NCBI RefSeq assembly: GCF_000150275.1
Contig: NW_002060947.1
Location: 4,268,335-4,332,334 of the forward strand
DNA: 64,000 bases
Direction of reading: 5' to 3'
Origin: Trichoplax adhaerens
Lineage: Eukaryota; Placozoa; Uniplacotomia; Trichoplacea; Trichoplacidae
The stretch's first letter is position 1. Every line of letters starts with the position of its first letter. The notes under the pieces were generated by a model. The model was not told the DNA's origin and ran no database searches. It saw nothing but the letters and a program-made list of their open reading frames with translations. The position numbers and the translations under genes were made by a program. Shown here in pieces: positions 1 to 13,224 of this stretch.

Positions 1-3000
1 CTTCCTTCACTGAAACTGTCTTCGTCATCCCAAGTTTCAAACTTCTAGGTCTTCATTTCTGTCATGTTATGACGTTGCTTACAATTTAATATAACAGACA
101 ACGTCCTACTTTAAGGGAGAATACTTATCCAGAGTAATGACTGATAAATTCTGGTTCATATAGCGTGGCTACGTTTACAACGTCATACGTTCAACAACGA
201 GAGCCTACAATATAATATCAACTCGTACATTATTTTATTTAATTTTTATCCTGATAATTTTGTACATAAACCATGTTTGCTAAGATGTACCGTATTATAC
301 GTATAAGTCAAAGGCATCCTGATTGTTAGTTATAATTGAAAGTACTTACTGAAAACGAATGGTAAAATACCAGCAGGAAACTCGTTACTTTCATTGTTAC
401 GAAAGTGTTTATGTAAAGAATATAATCGAATGGGTTGAAAATAAATCAATGTCAATTATAAAGATACTATTAACATCTTTTCTTCGTAATGGCCATGTTT
501 GTGCTATAATTGTCATACAGTAATATTACTTTGCTATTCTAGCTACTTTTCAGATTCTCAATCATGCTTTCCCATGAATTACAGAACTAAAATCGCTTAC
601 AAAGTTGACAATTTACGCTGATATCGCTAATTTCATACTAGGTGCTCGTACCAAAGGTTTCATTCTTTCTACTTTATACATGAAATAGAATTCATAATAC
701 AACTATCAATTAATTTTCTGTCTTACCATTAGCAGAATTTCGTAAATATTTATGGAATAGGAGAATGAAATTGTGTTAGCGTAAAAAAGTACCGTAATTT
801 AGATATTTCTAGGACAGTCTTTTGTGTTATCACCAACATTTTAACGTTGTTCCAGTCTCACACTATTTTCCAATATTACTAAGTAAAGCGATTCTTAATA
901 TTAAGAAAGAGATAAATGCGGATATATCTGTCGACTGAATATTAGTACGCCATCATTCGCGTAGTAATGTTCAGTCGACTTAATATTAAGAAAGAGATAA
1001 ATGCGGATATATCTGTCGACTGAATATTACTACGCCATCATTCGCGTAGTAATGTTCAGTCGACTTGATATTAAGAAAGAGATAAATGCGGATATATCTG
1101 TCGAATGAATATTACTACGCCATCATTCGCGTAGTAATATTCAGTCGACAGATATATCCGCATTACTATAACTTACAATATGTGTATTGTCTTAGGTGGA
1201 GAATAGAATGATTGCATCCGATAATTAAATATGGCTTACGAGTATACTGTGTTAAAAAATACCGACTACTCCGCCCTAATAAGAATAAAAATGATGAAGC
1301 TAAATTGTTCCATTACACCTCTAAAATTCTTCGTATCATACCCTGGTAGCAATAAATATGATTCACTTTGCCTTACGTGAAATGTTACTATATTTTCCAA
1401 TAGTCAAGAATAATCTGTATTGTTAATCGGGCCACCCGAATAATCCAAATTTGAAAATCGATTTTATAGCTATCGATTAAGTTACCTGGTAACGATTCCA
1501 ATCAAAGAAATCATACAGCGATACATGCGTAAATATTTTCAGGCAGCATACGTATAGAAATTGATAATATTGGGGTTGTTACAATTGCTAGATTATAATG
1601 CTCCTGATGACGTTTACAGAAGATTTTTTTAGAACTAATTAAGTAATAGATATTTTATTAATAGCTACAACACAAGAAATAAATTCTTCTCTTAATTACA
1701 TTGTTTAATTAGTTTTAGTAATGCTTTTGTTTTAGCATTAACGTTAGTAACAAACATCCTCAATTTTTAAAATGATATACACGTACAGTACTTAGTTTGC
1801 ATTGAATTCGTAGCCAACAAAATAAATCTTGCCGACGCGGTATCGTCTGTGTTATTAGACATAAGATAATAGAGATAATCCAAAAGTTAGTTTCATTGAT
1901 CAATTTGTTTATCGGTTTAGACTACAACAACAACGAGCTTCTTTAGTTTTCAAAAGATTTATTTAGTACATAATTAGTTCGTTGCTAGTGCAGTATATTT
2001 TATTGATATTGCCTAGGTTATCTGATATACTAAAATAAAAAGTAATTCGCTCTTTAAGGCATCAATATGTCGTTCATAGGTTAGTATTAACATTTGGAAT
2101 AAGAAATAAATACTGTGATTAGATCAGATATTTGATTAATTCATGTGAACGAAATAAAGCATAAATTCGATGTAATCTTTATGTAATAGCAATCATGATG
2201 AATAGTTTATAATTTAAGTCAGCTCGTTTCCCGTCTAATTTAGCAAAGTAATATCAGTAACAGCTAGACATACCGCCCATCGCGTACAGGCAATGTTGTT
2301 ATTATTATAGCAACACTAAATCCTCTTCTACGAACGAGTATGGTGACTGCATACCATCGTAAAGTGATTATATCATTAAGATATCGAGCAAAAATGCACC
2401 GAATGATGCTGTTGCAAATCAAAACGCTGTATGTAAATCATGGAACTAATTTTAGTCTTACTTATATCGGAAATGATTTGTAAATGTCAAATTGTGAGAA
2501 ATTTTCATTCTCAGTATTATTCAGGCTAACTAGAGGCAATTCCATGAACGATACTGCAATATAGCAAGCAGCACATTGTCACTGCAGGATAGATAAATGT
2601 TTCGTACCGATAACTTTAAACTTTTTTCTCTTTAATAATACGGGATAGTACGAAATTTAAGTTTCTAGTCATTTAAATAATCTACTCAGATAAAATTTTC
2701 TGCAGAGCTTTTTGGAAAAATCAATTTATCTATGAAAAATATATAATGAAGATAATCAGTACGAACTTTATTTATGTGGGTGTGCATTATAATAAGTTTG
2801 TATCAATAATAAAATGCAATTTTTAATTATTCTCTTATCCAATGATACTACTTCAATTACATATTTGTTACAGTTAACGAATCCTTAATAATAATTTTAT
2901 TACGTAATACATGAATTAAAATATTTTTGATTTGTGTAGCAACTTCAATTAAATTTCGGAAGTGATGATTATAATAATTTGTAGTCATTGCAAAATTTTA

Positions 3001-3898
3001 GTTACGCTTAGGTAGCTATACCAAATACACAATTCAAATATCAAACATGATTAAGCTAAACAACAAAAAGGGTGGTGATCAATTCCTTGGGACAATACTT
3101 ACAAAAATATTGGTCCTAATTCTTATTAAAATGTAAAAATTTCAGGTTATTATTACTATTCAAATTTTAATTGTTTCAATATAGAAACTATTGATAATTA
3201 TATAATGACCCGCAGTGATTTACGTGAAGTAGGTTGAATGAGAAGGCCATCTACTATAACGGTCGACAGATGTAATGATTACTTTATTAAATTCATACTT
3301 ATCATCAGCTAATTTAAGGCAAAATATGTCATAGAAATATCGTTCTATTGGTCTGATGGGTATTAAAACCCTCAGGTTGAATTTTGGTATAAGTAATGGT
3401 AGGATATTTGAATCGATGACAGCTGATCATGATCATTGTTTAGAGCAGTTTTGGATTGATCTTCAAGTCGAGAATTGTTATAAGGACAAGTATTATTGTA
3501 AGAGAAATATAAAATGAAAAAGATAACTTAACTCAATTTTATTTACTGTTAATAGCTATTCAATTTTTTGTTAAATAATGATAAGAAGAATCTTAGTATT
3601 TTAATTGTAACATCTGATTGTAAAAACAAAGAAATATATAGAAATATAAAAGTAATCAGTTTAAAGATTGATTAGGATTTTATGGTACGATTGATAGTTT
3701 ATTAACGGTGTCACCCTAACTCTGTCGGAAAAAATCTCTGAATGTTACCTAATGATGATTCAGAAATAAATTTAATTTTATTTCTGTAGAACTTTCTCTC
3801 AGTTTACTGGCAGTAATTACTCTGTAATAGTAAGTCAAAAGGGACGTGTTCAATGTCAGATTTAAATGCTTGCCGTTAGATAGCTGTAAATCTTAATC
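1..3898. other. AT-rich intergenic DNA
   Basis: No reading frame or exon that I can support lies here on either strand. The sequence is very AT-rich with dense stops. The only structured element I see is the tandem and hairpin repeat at 895-1163, listed separately. The last stretch presumably holds the promoter and 5' UTR of the GPCR starting at 3899, but I recognise no defined core promoter motif. Confidence 0.6.
895..1163. repeat. 85-bp tandem repeat, three copies, each with a hairpin
   Basis: Three head-to-tail copies start at 895, 980 and 1065, an exact 85-bp period with only a few substitutions. Each copy holds an inverted repeat (GACTGAATATTACTACGC against GCGTAGTAATGTTCAGTC) around a short CATCATT loop. 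In the last copy the right arm is extended: it runs on into the complement of the left flank, so 1086-1163 is one 78-bp near-perfect hairpin with arms of about 35 bp and a loop of about 8. The layout resembles a fold-back or MITE-type element whose left part was tandemly amplified. No coding capacity and no clear target-site duplication were seen. Confidence 0.85.
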
Positions 3899-5155
3899 AT
3901 GAATGATTCTATAATTAATAAAACTTTCGATCTTGGTATCGCCCTTTACTATTACACCAGTCTGGCATTAATTCCGGTATTTGCCTTCGCATTTATAATT
4001 AACATCTTCTTACTTTACGTTTTATTACAAGGTAGCGCTTTTCAATGTATTCCCTATAAGTTAATCCGTATTTCAGTTATATCTGATGCTTTATCTAGTT
4101 TAACTGCTGCTATTGGTTATTCTCTCATTACACAAAATTTTCCCTATCAATCGGGTAAATTACTCTGCCAATTCATCATGTATTTAGTCTTTACATTTAA
4201 TGGTATCTCCATGAATAATTTATTTTTAATCGCTATTGATCGCTACTACGCCATTGTCAAGCCATTCTCGGGATATCATCAACGCCATCGTCGGCGAGCA
4301 TTTTTTATTGGACAAATTATATCATGGAGTTTATCTATTGCCTTTAATATTATCCTTGCTCCTTATATTGGGGTAACTCACGCTGATACGACTCTTTGCG
4401 ATATACCTGATATTAAAGATCATCTATTTATTCCCATAACTATTATCTTATTCTGCATCCTGCAATATGTTATACCATGCACAACTATAACAGTTATTTA
4501 TTGGCGAATTGTCCACCATCAGAAGCATTACGTTAGGCCTGGAGAAAATTCATTTTCACAGCGAGATCATGAAGCTAAAAAGAAAAAATTTAATAAGATA
4601 CTTATGACCATTACATTATGTTATATTTTAACGACTTGGCCTTATTATGCTGGTGTCTTTGGAATGGCAATAACTCGTCAATCGGTTATCACAATTCGTA
4701 ACAAGGATCCAATAATATTTATCTTCTTATTTTGTTCGCTTGGAACCAGCATTTGTATTACAGTAATTAATCCGTTTATTTACCTTCAATTCGATGCCAA
4801 TATAAGAGCTAAATTCGTAGAAATTTTACTCAGAAGAAAGAAGGAGAGAAAAGCATTATCAGTATCGAGCAAGACAAAACCAATAGAGTTATCACAAGCT
4901 ACACGGAAAAAACATAAAATTGCACTTACTAAGCAGCGTGAAATTAAATTACCGCGTAGAAAAGTAACAATAGCTAAACTAGATCGCAATAAACTAATGG
5001 TACCACCTAGGTCATCTCATATTGGCCGGTCTCTAGAACCAAATAATTTCAAATTGATTCCTCATTCATCGACAATAAAACAGGCTGCTATCCAAAAGCC
5101 TAATGAAGTGCTGACAATACCTGGATTGATACCCGATGTTGAAATAATATACTAA
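3899..5155 (+). CDS. Class A (rhodopsin-like) G protein-coupled receptor, intronless
   Basis: This 418-residue single-exon seven-transmembrane receptor would act at the plasma membrane and couple to heterotrimeric G proteins. Visible class A hallmarks are N35 in TM1 (FIINIF), D63 in TM2 (ISDALSS), disulfide cysteines C90 (KLLC, top of TM3) and C167 (extracellular loop 2), DRY at 114-116, W143 in TM4, P193 in TM5, a TWP motif at 246-248 in TM6 (CYILTTWP), and NPFIY at 291-295 in TM7. The N-terminus is short with N-glycosylation sequons at N2 and N7 and no signal peptide. The tail after TM7 is about 110 residues and rich in Lys, Arg and Ser. The start is the first Met after upstream stops and leaves a normal short N-terminus. 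A close paralogue lies on the other strand at 13517-14479. The ligand cannot be deduced; it looks like a lineage-specific orphan receptor. Confidence 0.93.
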   Translation: MNDSIINKTFDLGIALYYYTSLALIPVFAFAFIINIFLLYVLLQGSAFQCIPYKLIRISVISDALSSLTAAIGYSLITQNFPYQSGKLLCQFIMYLVFTFNGISMNNLFLIAIDRYYAIVKPFSGYHQRHRRRAFFIGQIISWSLSIAFNIILAPYIGVTHADTTLCDIPDIKDHLFIPITIILFCILQYVIPCTTITVIYWRIVHHQKHYVRPGENSFSQRDHEAKKKKFNKILMTITLCYILTTWPYYAGVFGMAITRQSVITIRNKDPIIFIFLFCSLGTSICITVINPFIYLQFDANIRAKFVEILLRRKKERKALSVSSKTKPIELSQATRKKHKIALTKQREIKLPRRKVTIAKLDRNKLMVPPRSSHIGRSLEPNNFKLIPHSSTIKQAAIQKPNEVLTIPGLIPDVEIIY

Positions 5156-5364
5156 GCGCATGGATTATTTGATTTATCTGTTAAAATAATTTTACAAAAG
5201 ACAGTGTACGGATCAAACTGTTTGATTAAAATTACCATTTGGTATATTACGTAATTACAATTTAAGAAATTATAATCTTGAAAGTTTATCATTGGTATGA
5301 TCCGTGATGGGTTGCAATGGCTGTTTCTTAGCTAAACTGTCTATCTATATCATAATGGGGTACA

Positions 5365-5386
5365 CCTCTTTGCGCTTGCAAAGAGG
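5365..5386. repeat. Perfect 9-bp-arm hairpin downstream of the GPCR
   Basis: CCTCTTTGC-GCTT-GCAAAGAGG is a perfect inverted repeat with 9-bp arms and a 4-nt loop, in an otherwise AT-rich flank about 210 bp after the GPCR stop at 5155. It could form a stem-loop in the 3' UTR or be a small fold-back remnant. Its function is unknown. Confidence 0.6.
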
Positions 5387-8353
5387 TCCTACTGAAATAA
5401 CTGTTTGTTTTTCATGCTACAAAACTATGATTTTTATAAGCTATATTTTATATCATCTAGAACAGTAAAGTAATAAAGCTGATGAATATTTGAGAAATGA
5501 ATATTTAGAATTCATTTTAAGTAAGCAAACATCTTGGAACACAGCCTCACATTATCGAAGAAGTGTCATATTTTATTTTTGTCAACTCTTAACTGAAGTG
5601 TAGTACTTATTTCGTAAATTAATTATTGTCAGCATATTCTTCAGATAGGATATATTCCATGTTAGTTTCAAATATTGGCATTATCGCATTAACAATTGAG
5701 ACTAATTTTGAAAATTAAACAATTAAATTACCCAAAACTTCAATACATATAGTATTACAAAACTGTTAATTGATTATTTATAAAGTTATGTAGAAAAATA
5801 TTGGCGTTATCAACCATAGTAAAGGGAGCCAGCTAGTAGAAGGGAAATGAAGGAATCAATTAACATATACAATAAAGCAGTTAAGTGGCATACTTGTACA
5901 AGCAAATAATTTAACACAGTAAACCGGTTAATAAAATAATATAATCAAGAGTATGGCCTATTTTGATATGATAGCAATGTCATTTACACAAGTGAGGATA
6001 AAATTTTAGGGGTAACATAATTTAAAACATAAAAGTATCGAGAGAGGTAAAGCGAAATAAACGATCGTTCTTTCTCTCAATCGCAACAATTGGTGATTGA
6101 AATTTAGGATTAATAACAAATATTTGTACTACTACAGTACTATTTGTAATTGCTATTTTTGCCAAGAAAAGACTTCAATAAGATGGTGATATTTTCAATT
6201 TATAACACGGTAACCGACCCAGTACGCCTAATTTTTATTTCTGCTTAGCCTTAAAATCTGCAGTCTTAATACGTACTAGCGCATATATTATGTTATCCTT
6301 TAGTAGCTAAGGTAATGTAACTACTATCATCAAGTCTTAAGGGTGAAATCTGAATTCATACTATCGCCCTAGAACAATTCTAATACTGGTTAATTAAGGT
6401 AATTATTAACTGGAGTTAGCTAAATTTAAGGGGATCGGTATTCGAAATGTTTTGAATAAGCTCTAATCTTTCGATTGTATAACTCATCCAAGCCTGTTTG
6501 TTTTACGCTCTTACTGGTTCTTTTTCATTTGAATTCTGCTACTCTTGACATAGATTATTGGATATGTAGTGATACCATTCTACTGCTATCATAGTTGTTG
6601 AAAACTATTGTGATATTTTAAGTACTTTCAGTATCGCCCATTTAGTACTTAATTTACTGAAATTCATAAGCATAGTGCTCAGTAGCACTTACCAGTTATT
6701 TTTTACAACCAAATCAGATCGGTTGAACAATCAAAGTAGTAGTAAGGTAAGACATTAGTATTTACAAGTAGATAGTGTTACATTTGTGATTATAAGAGTA
6801 TTGATGAATAGAATCTATTAAAAATTATTTAATTTATAGTATCTCTCACTAAGAACGAGTTGGGTGAAACTCCTCTAGTAAAAGTATTCTTTACCAAGAA
6901 GTACTTAGGTAAAGAATCTGAGGAATATCATAATACGAATATAGTACTCAGGTACTACTCGTCGCTATAAATAATGGCAAGGTTGTGCCTTAACCACCAG
7001 TTATAGCTTCAAAGTCGGACCCTATTTGAAATCATATTTTTAAATATATAAATCCTGAAGCCAACCTCAAATTACTTAATGTGTTATAAACTGCAATTTT
7101 AATAGACTACATAAAAGTTTTCCATATGATGTAAAATAAAAATAGCAATGATTTATAAATTAGGTAATGCTACTAACATCCATGGCGATTAATACTAATG
7201 ATAGTCATATTATGATGGAGTTTTCGACTGACCATTAATGAAGGTTCCCAATTACAAGCTATTATGGTGCAAGTTAAGACATAGTAAAAGTGCAACTTAA
7301 TATTACTGCGGACTCACTCTACTTGTCTATGATCAGCTAAAATAAAAGATAGTATATGAAGCATAGTAAGTGAGCAAGCTACTAGTTTTCACGAGATTTC
7401 CTAAATTTAAATGGTGTTTGTCCGTCATTTTGTTCTACTAAATGGCTACGGTAGAATGTTTGTTCTAATTTTACCGATATGAAACTCTATAGGAAATTTA
7501 CAATTATTAATCAGTCCTATTACAGTATATAATTGATAAAAATTTTATAGGAGATAGATAAATTCATATTTACTAATGTGCTTGAAGCATATGTCTAACG
7601 AATTAATAAACTTATTGCCTATAGATTATATCATTTAATATATTTTGGCATCGATTTTGCAATATTATTGCCTTATACCATAATCACCTTTTTGTTAAAC
7701 GGGGCAAAGCTGAAGATTTACGTATAAACCTATTCATAGTTATATGTTCTGATTTAATCTGTATTCTATTTTGAAGCTGATATTATTTTCAGTAAAATTT
7801 CTACTGTGTGGATTATTTTCTACCAAGGAAAAAGTAAGAAGAAATTACCACAATTTAATAATAATTTCGATTTCTGATTTTATCTAGTAATAAGTAGAGG
7901 AAACAGATGTAGGTAGTTCCCTGCAAGCTAAGAAGCAAATTAAAACTTTATGTACCGTATATAGATTAGCATTATATTTATCACTAACCGCAGGAAGTAT
8001 ATGCGATATTCCTTATCTTCTAAATTAATAGTGCTTATGTAAATCCCGTCACTATTACATAGCTATAGGAATATTACTAACTGTCAAGGATTAAGTGAAA
8101 GAAACTACAGTATGTATTAACTCAATTAAATTTGATAAAATCAATGCAACCCTATAGGCAAGATTTATATTTATTAGCATATTGAAGTGTACGAATATTA
8201 CTAAGTTTTACAGTCTAATTCTCTAAATTGATTTTTGTATTGTAAGAGTAACAGTAATAACTTCAAAAATCAAACTGCCGCAATAAAAAAATACAGAAAT
8301 TTAGTAGTTTATGAGAATGTGTACACGAAACAGCAATAAGAATTTTCGAATCA

Positions 8354-8395
8354 ATGGCGCCTAAAAGAAGAGAAAGCAGTCGAAACCATGAAACT
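8354..8395 (+). other. Possible isolated first coding exon
   Basis: An ATG at 8354 opens 14 codons (MAPKRRESSRNHET) that end exactly at a strong splice donor (ACT|GTAAGTAAAG). The residues are basic and hydrophilic, unlike random AT-rich translation. I could not find a continuing exon downstream, so this could be the first exon of an unrecognised gene or chance. No product is proposed. Confidence 0.25.
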
Positions 8396-8981
8396 GTAAG
8401 TAAAGGACGTCTATCCATTTTATAGATGAAAATGATCAATCATTCGTAGTAAAACTGTTTTTACATTTATTAAAATTATGTAATCTATGAAGCTGTTACA
8501 TAATTGATAATTTCCGGCCATGGATTACTTATTACTGCGAAATGAAGTAACATTGTAGTGTAGATCAGCATTTGCTATTTCTTTATTAGTTTGATTATTT
8601 TTTTAGAAGTTATGTTATATTGTGTTTACCTTCCGCTTGCTAAGGTAATTTAAACCTGGCATAATGAAACCAATGAAAATAAGTCTAAAATAATATTCCG
8701 TTGCCATCCATTCATTACAATATATATTTAGTTGGTTTACCATTTGCCATAGAGTTACTTTTTATAGCCGAATTCTTATCTTATTTTATTAGTAAGATAA
8801 TTTGGTACATATCAATAGTGTGCGTATCTGTGATGTTGTACACCGTTATATAGATAATTATTTTTATTTATAAACTATTTTAGCATAGATAATTAATTAT
8901 TTTTTATTTCACTGCACTATGAATTAGTTGTCTTTCAAAAATTTTTTGAAGTTTGGTCTAGAGAAGATGTGCTGTTACCGT

Positions 8982-9003
8982 AGCCTCCTGACGATAGGAG
9001 GCT
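8982..9003. repeat. Perfect 8-bp-arm GC-rich hairpin
   Basis: AGCCTCCT-GACGAT-AGGAGGCT is a perfect inverted repeat with 8-bp GC-rich arms and a 6-nt loop. It stands out in a very AT-rich neighbourhood. No RNA family was recognised around it. Confidence 0.5.
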
Positions 9004-10664
9004 GTGTCACACTGTACTAGGCAAATGTCGATGAGGACGAACTTGATGATCTGCTCTTAGACGTTTAATTTCTCTTTGCAAATGCAGATTAATAGTACAA
9101 TAATAAGCAAAGGTTTAATAGACAGATAAAAACTTGATTAAGAATCATTATCAATACATTCATGTATATGGTCTATCTTTAGCATTACGGTCCATCATTC
9201 TAGAACCAAATTGCAACGAATCGTAATAATAATTGTTATATTATTATCGTAACCGCCCTTTTAATGAGCCCACCTTGGGAGCGAAGTGATATGGGTTTAT
9301 TATTCGACAGGTCTTCAGGTTTTCCTACATACGAGAATATATCATCTTTTAAATTGTCTACATTATTATTTATTTAATAAATTTGTCTAGAGTTAGCTGC
9401 TTTGTAGGTTGATGTGGAGAAGATTTACATAAATCGGTATTAAATTTATCGGACTTTGCATCAACTTAAAATCTTTGCACTTAAGACTAATACGTAATTA
9501 TTGTCACGAAATATATAGGCGTATATCGTGATTCTGATTCAGTGCCTTCGTAGTAGGTAATCACCTGGGGAAAATAAGCGTGTAAAGTGGAGACTTTAGG
9601 CTTATAGAGCAGGATTTTTTGATTAAAACATATCTACCGCTTAACTATATAAAGACATTACATAACAAATTTTTTATTATTTACAGTATCATGTGCAGTA
9701 AACTACAGAGTAGTGTACACACATAATTATGTTTTATATTGTGATCTGTTCCATGGGTCTTATTGCTCTAAGATTAGATCTGGTCGTTTCGAATTAGAGC
9801 TCTTGTCTATTACGGGTAAACATCCAATATCATGGTAAAGTATCAAGCTGAAAGTAGATACGTTGTTACATCTCGAAATTTAAAACTTGAAAGACACTGT
9901 AGAGAGACTCTATACAAATACAGGTAGAAACAATTTATTTAGTGACTTTACTCTTTATTACTGCACTCTTTATATTACTGCCAACATGAATAAATTTATT
10001 AAAAGACGAAGGAGAAAGATAAAGTAACGCATTCATATTCTAAAGTTTAGTTTAGGCTTTGAGCAATATTTCTGTTGTAAAATGTCAATTAACTTAATGT
10101 TACAATTTCTATCGGAATTTTATTTATAGGATTGAAATAAAACGATAAGCTTTTATCCTTTTAAGCACTAATTCATGTAGCCATTCATGTATAACTATAA
10201 TTTAAGTATAGGAAAACGTATAAGCATATTTCATAAGTCGTGCTTGCAATATACTATATCAGGATACTAATATTGTAAATGCGTACTCGTACTGTGTTTA
10301 CGGACATAAAGTATCACAATTATTACAGATAGTGGTAAAATAATATAATCTAATTTCTCAAGATCAATTAACTTTATATAGTGTAAAGAATAATTCCGTA
10401 AAAGATATGTCACATGGTACAATTATGTTAAATTTTTAAATAAATAATAATTACAAATATTAGGCTGATATAAATTAACAATTTTATGAATAAGTTGGAC
10501 GAATTACATTTAAGTTGATTATATTAAAGTAAATGTTGATAATTAATCAATCAGTATCAGGTTACACAACGAAATGTATATAATATTGAACAACTCTTTC
10601 AGTCTTAATTTTAAAAGATTTACCAGACTCTACAACCACGATGAGTAAGGCTTTGATGTTTAAT

Positions 10665-11438
10665 ATGTCTAATATTAGTATAATATATAGAAATCTTAAT
10701 ATCTTTTACAATTATGTCAGTCTAGCCAGTGGCATCTTATTGTATACGTATTATGGGATTTCTTGCTAATTTATTTATATTATATATTTTAATTCATGAT
10801 GAAAGTTTTCAATCTATTCCATATAAGTTAATTCGAGCTTCTATTATCTCCGATATTTTATCAAGTTTAACCTTTAGTGTTCCAGGTTTTTAGTATCTCA
10901 ATAATTTACTTATGCTGAAGGTACAACTAGTTGTAGAATTGTTTTATTTCTTACATTTACCTCCAATGGTGTGTATGCTAAATCTGTGCTCAATTGCTAT
11001 CGACTGTTACTTTTCTATCATCAACCCTCAAAACCGAGGCTATCTATCGTTTACATCACCGACGTATTTTCTATATTAATCAAATTTTAACTTGGATAAA
11101 TTCTAGTTGGAGAAAGAGAAGGAGAAGAAAGATAAAAAAGATTGTTTATTAAAATGTTGATTACTATTGCTTTATGTTATATTCTGATTGCTTGGCCGTT
11201 TTATTATATTGATAATCTTGCTAATATCGTAAATTTTCTTTCTTTAATGATCTTGTATTTGCATCAGTTCTGCGTATTAACTAGTTATGGTATCTCTATT
11301 TCCGTGAATATCCGTAGAAGACTTAGATTGGATAACATTAATTATCAGCTCATAATAAGGTTAAGACTAAAAATTGTACCCAAAAGCTTAGAATGCCGGT
11401 GGCTAGGGCACCTATTTATTTCAAAGTTTCTTATATAA
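10665..11438 (+). pseudogene. Decayed class A GPCR, copy 1
   Basis: The sequence aligns with the intact receptors in this window but is broken. After an apparent start (10665, MSNISIIYR) the frame shifts, then resumes over TM1-TM2 (GFLANLFILYIL, SIPYKLIRASIISDILSSL), which matches SIPYKLIR-type sequence of the 3899 receptor. An in-frame TAG follows within the TM2 region. A further shift brings a TM3-like stretch (IAIDCYFSIINP) in which DRY has become DCY. Part of TM4-TM5 is missing. From 11142 a TM6-like segment (LITIALCYILIAWPFY) remains before divergent TM7 sequence. The multiple stops and frame changes make a functional product very unlikely. Confidence 0.82.
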
Positions 11439-13224
11439 TCTTATGCATATACTTCGTTCGACTACTATCTTCAGTTTTATATGACAGACTAAAGTTATTG
11501 TTGGCCGTTTTTAATTTTCAGATTTGATAGTTAAGGCATGATTCATATGGTTAAGATACATTTATTTCAGTATATTACTTACATGAAGAGCATTTATTAT
11601 ATATCTGATAACCCAATCTTTCTTTTTTATAAAATTATACATAATTTAATAGATACCGTAGCATAAATTATAATTGTCTAGAATTAAAAAGTAAACTATC
11701 TTAGGAACTGTGATAGATTTCTACTTCAAGTTCATTCTTAATGTATTATTTGTATTATTTTTGAGATCTAGGATCTAACTACGGTTAGCTAATCACAGGC
11801 AATGATTATATTAAAGCACTCTTAATTAGTGAGAAATAGTGGTTAGAATGTTTCATTTGGTTGATCATATTGGCTTCTAATGCGAATCTGTTGATTACGG
11901 TTGCCTTATAAGAATATTATTTATTGCCAAATTCAAAGACTGCGAACTATATGATACAAACTAATGAATAGCGTAATGAAAAGGAAATATGATAGCTGTA
12001 GATCATAATTTATAACGTTTAGAAATAGATAGTAGTAGCAACCTAGTCAATTCACATCATCATAATTGTTCATATGATATATCATAAAAGGCTATAAAAA
12101 CTTTGAGCTTGTCGTAACAGTAAAATAATATAGCTTACACCTAATTGTAATATAGCCTCATTATTATTGAAGAGATAATGGCTGTACGGTATACTAGCTG
12201 CCGAGTTATAATTATTTTTTATTGAAATTGACTTCTATTTATGGCTAAAAGTGAAATGTTGTATATTTTAACATATTACATCTTTCCGTTTAATGTAAAT
12301 GATATAATTTATACATAGTCGTCTACTTTTAATCATTTATAAATGACTCTTATTTACAGCTGAATCTGGTATGCGGTAAACTTCTAGAATTAAGTTTTTG
12401 TTTATATTAAAGACACTATTCTGATATAAATTAGTAATTACGACTAATGTTAGGGAGTTTATTTTCTCATATAATCAATTAAAATTAATATATTAAGTGA
12501 AAGAGTCCTATAGTTAAATTGTCATGTTTATCTACTGAAGAGATGGATATTTTAAATCTGAAGCGGACCTAATACAAGAATTAATATTTGCCAACCTCTC
12601 TTAAATAGATACATTCGATATCAGAGCAAGAGAACTTCTTCAGGAATAGAAGATACCTGGCATTAGACTTTCAGCTATTAAATATTTCTTAAAGGCAGAG
12701 ATAAAATTTTTGCTTAATACTATTTAAAATTAAAAACTATTTGTGCTATACCTCAAAATTTTCATTAAAAATTGTCGTTTAATTTCATTTTATGTAACAT
12801 TCAATGATATTATTTACAGAAACGACAGAAAGAGATGTAGAGAAATACATTTCGAATATGACTATTTCTCTACTTTAGTATTTCATTACTGCTACTGCTA
12901 CTAATGTTCTAGAATGTACGGTCATAATATATCGTCAGGTTTCTTTGATACTTGTATCTTTAAAAATTAATAAATGATACGATAGGAATATTTTCATATA
13001 ATGACGACTCTTTTATCATCCAAGCTGAAATTCTAAGAAAGCGTTTAATTTTTTTCCATCAACCCCAAACTGTTTGACATATTAAAATGATTAATTATCG
13101 ACTATCTGAACATCATAGTAACATGTCCGCTACGTTATAATTCTAGTGAAATTGGGTAATCTTTATGTGATTAAATGAACTTTGCTGTAGAAATGAATTT
13201 TACTTGCATAGCTAGATTATGCTT
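11439..13224. other. AT-rich intergenic DNA between GPCR pseudogene and GPCR
   Basis: About 1.8 kb with no supported gene, repeat or RNA. It is low-complexity AT-rich sequence with dense stops in all frames. Confidence 0.5.

Larger units (their letters stand above)
5156..10664. other. AT-rich intergenic DNA
   Basis: About 5.5 kb without a recognisable gene on either strand. Two small perfect hairpins (5365-5386 and 8982-9003) and one isolated possible first exon (8354-8395) are listed separately. The rest is AT-rich with dense stops. I see no further GPCR remnant here. Confidence 0.55.

Noticed and set aside
9010-9060. Hammerhead-ribozyme-like core (TCGATGAGGACGAAC) next to the 8982-9003 hairpin
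   Set aside because: The invariant CUGAUGA is not present and GAAA is reduced to GAA. The flanks do not pair into stems I and III, so the catalytic fold is not supported.
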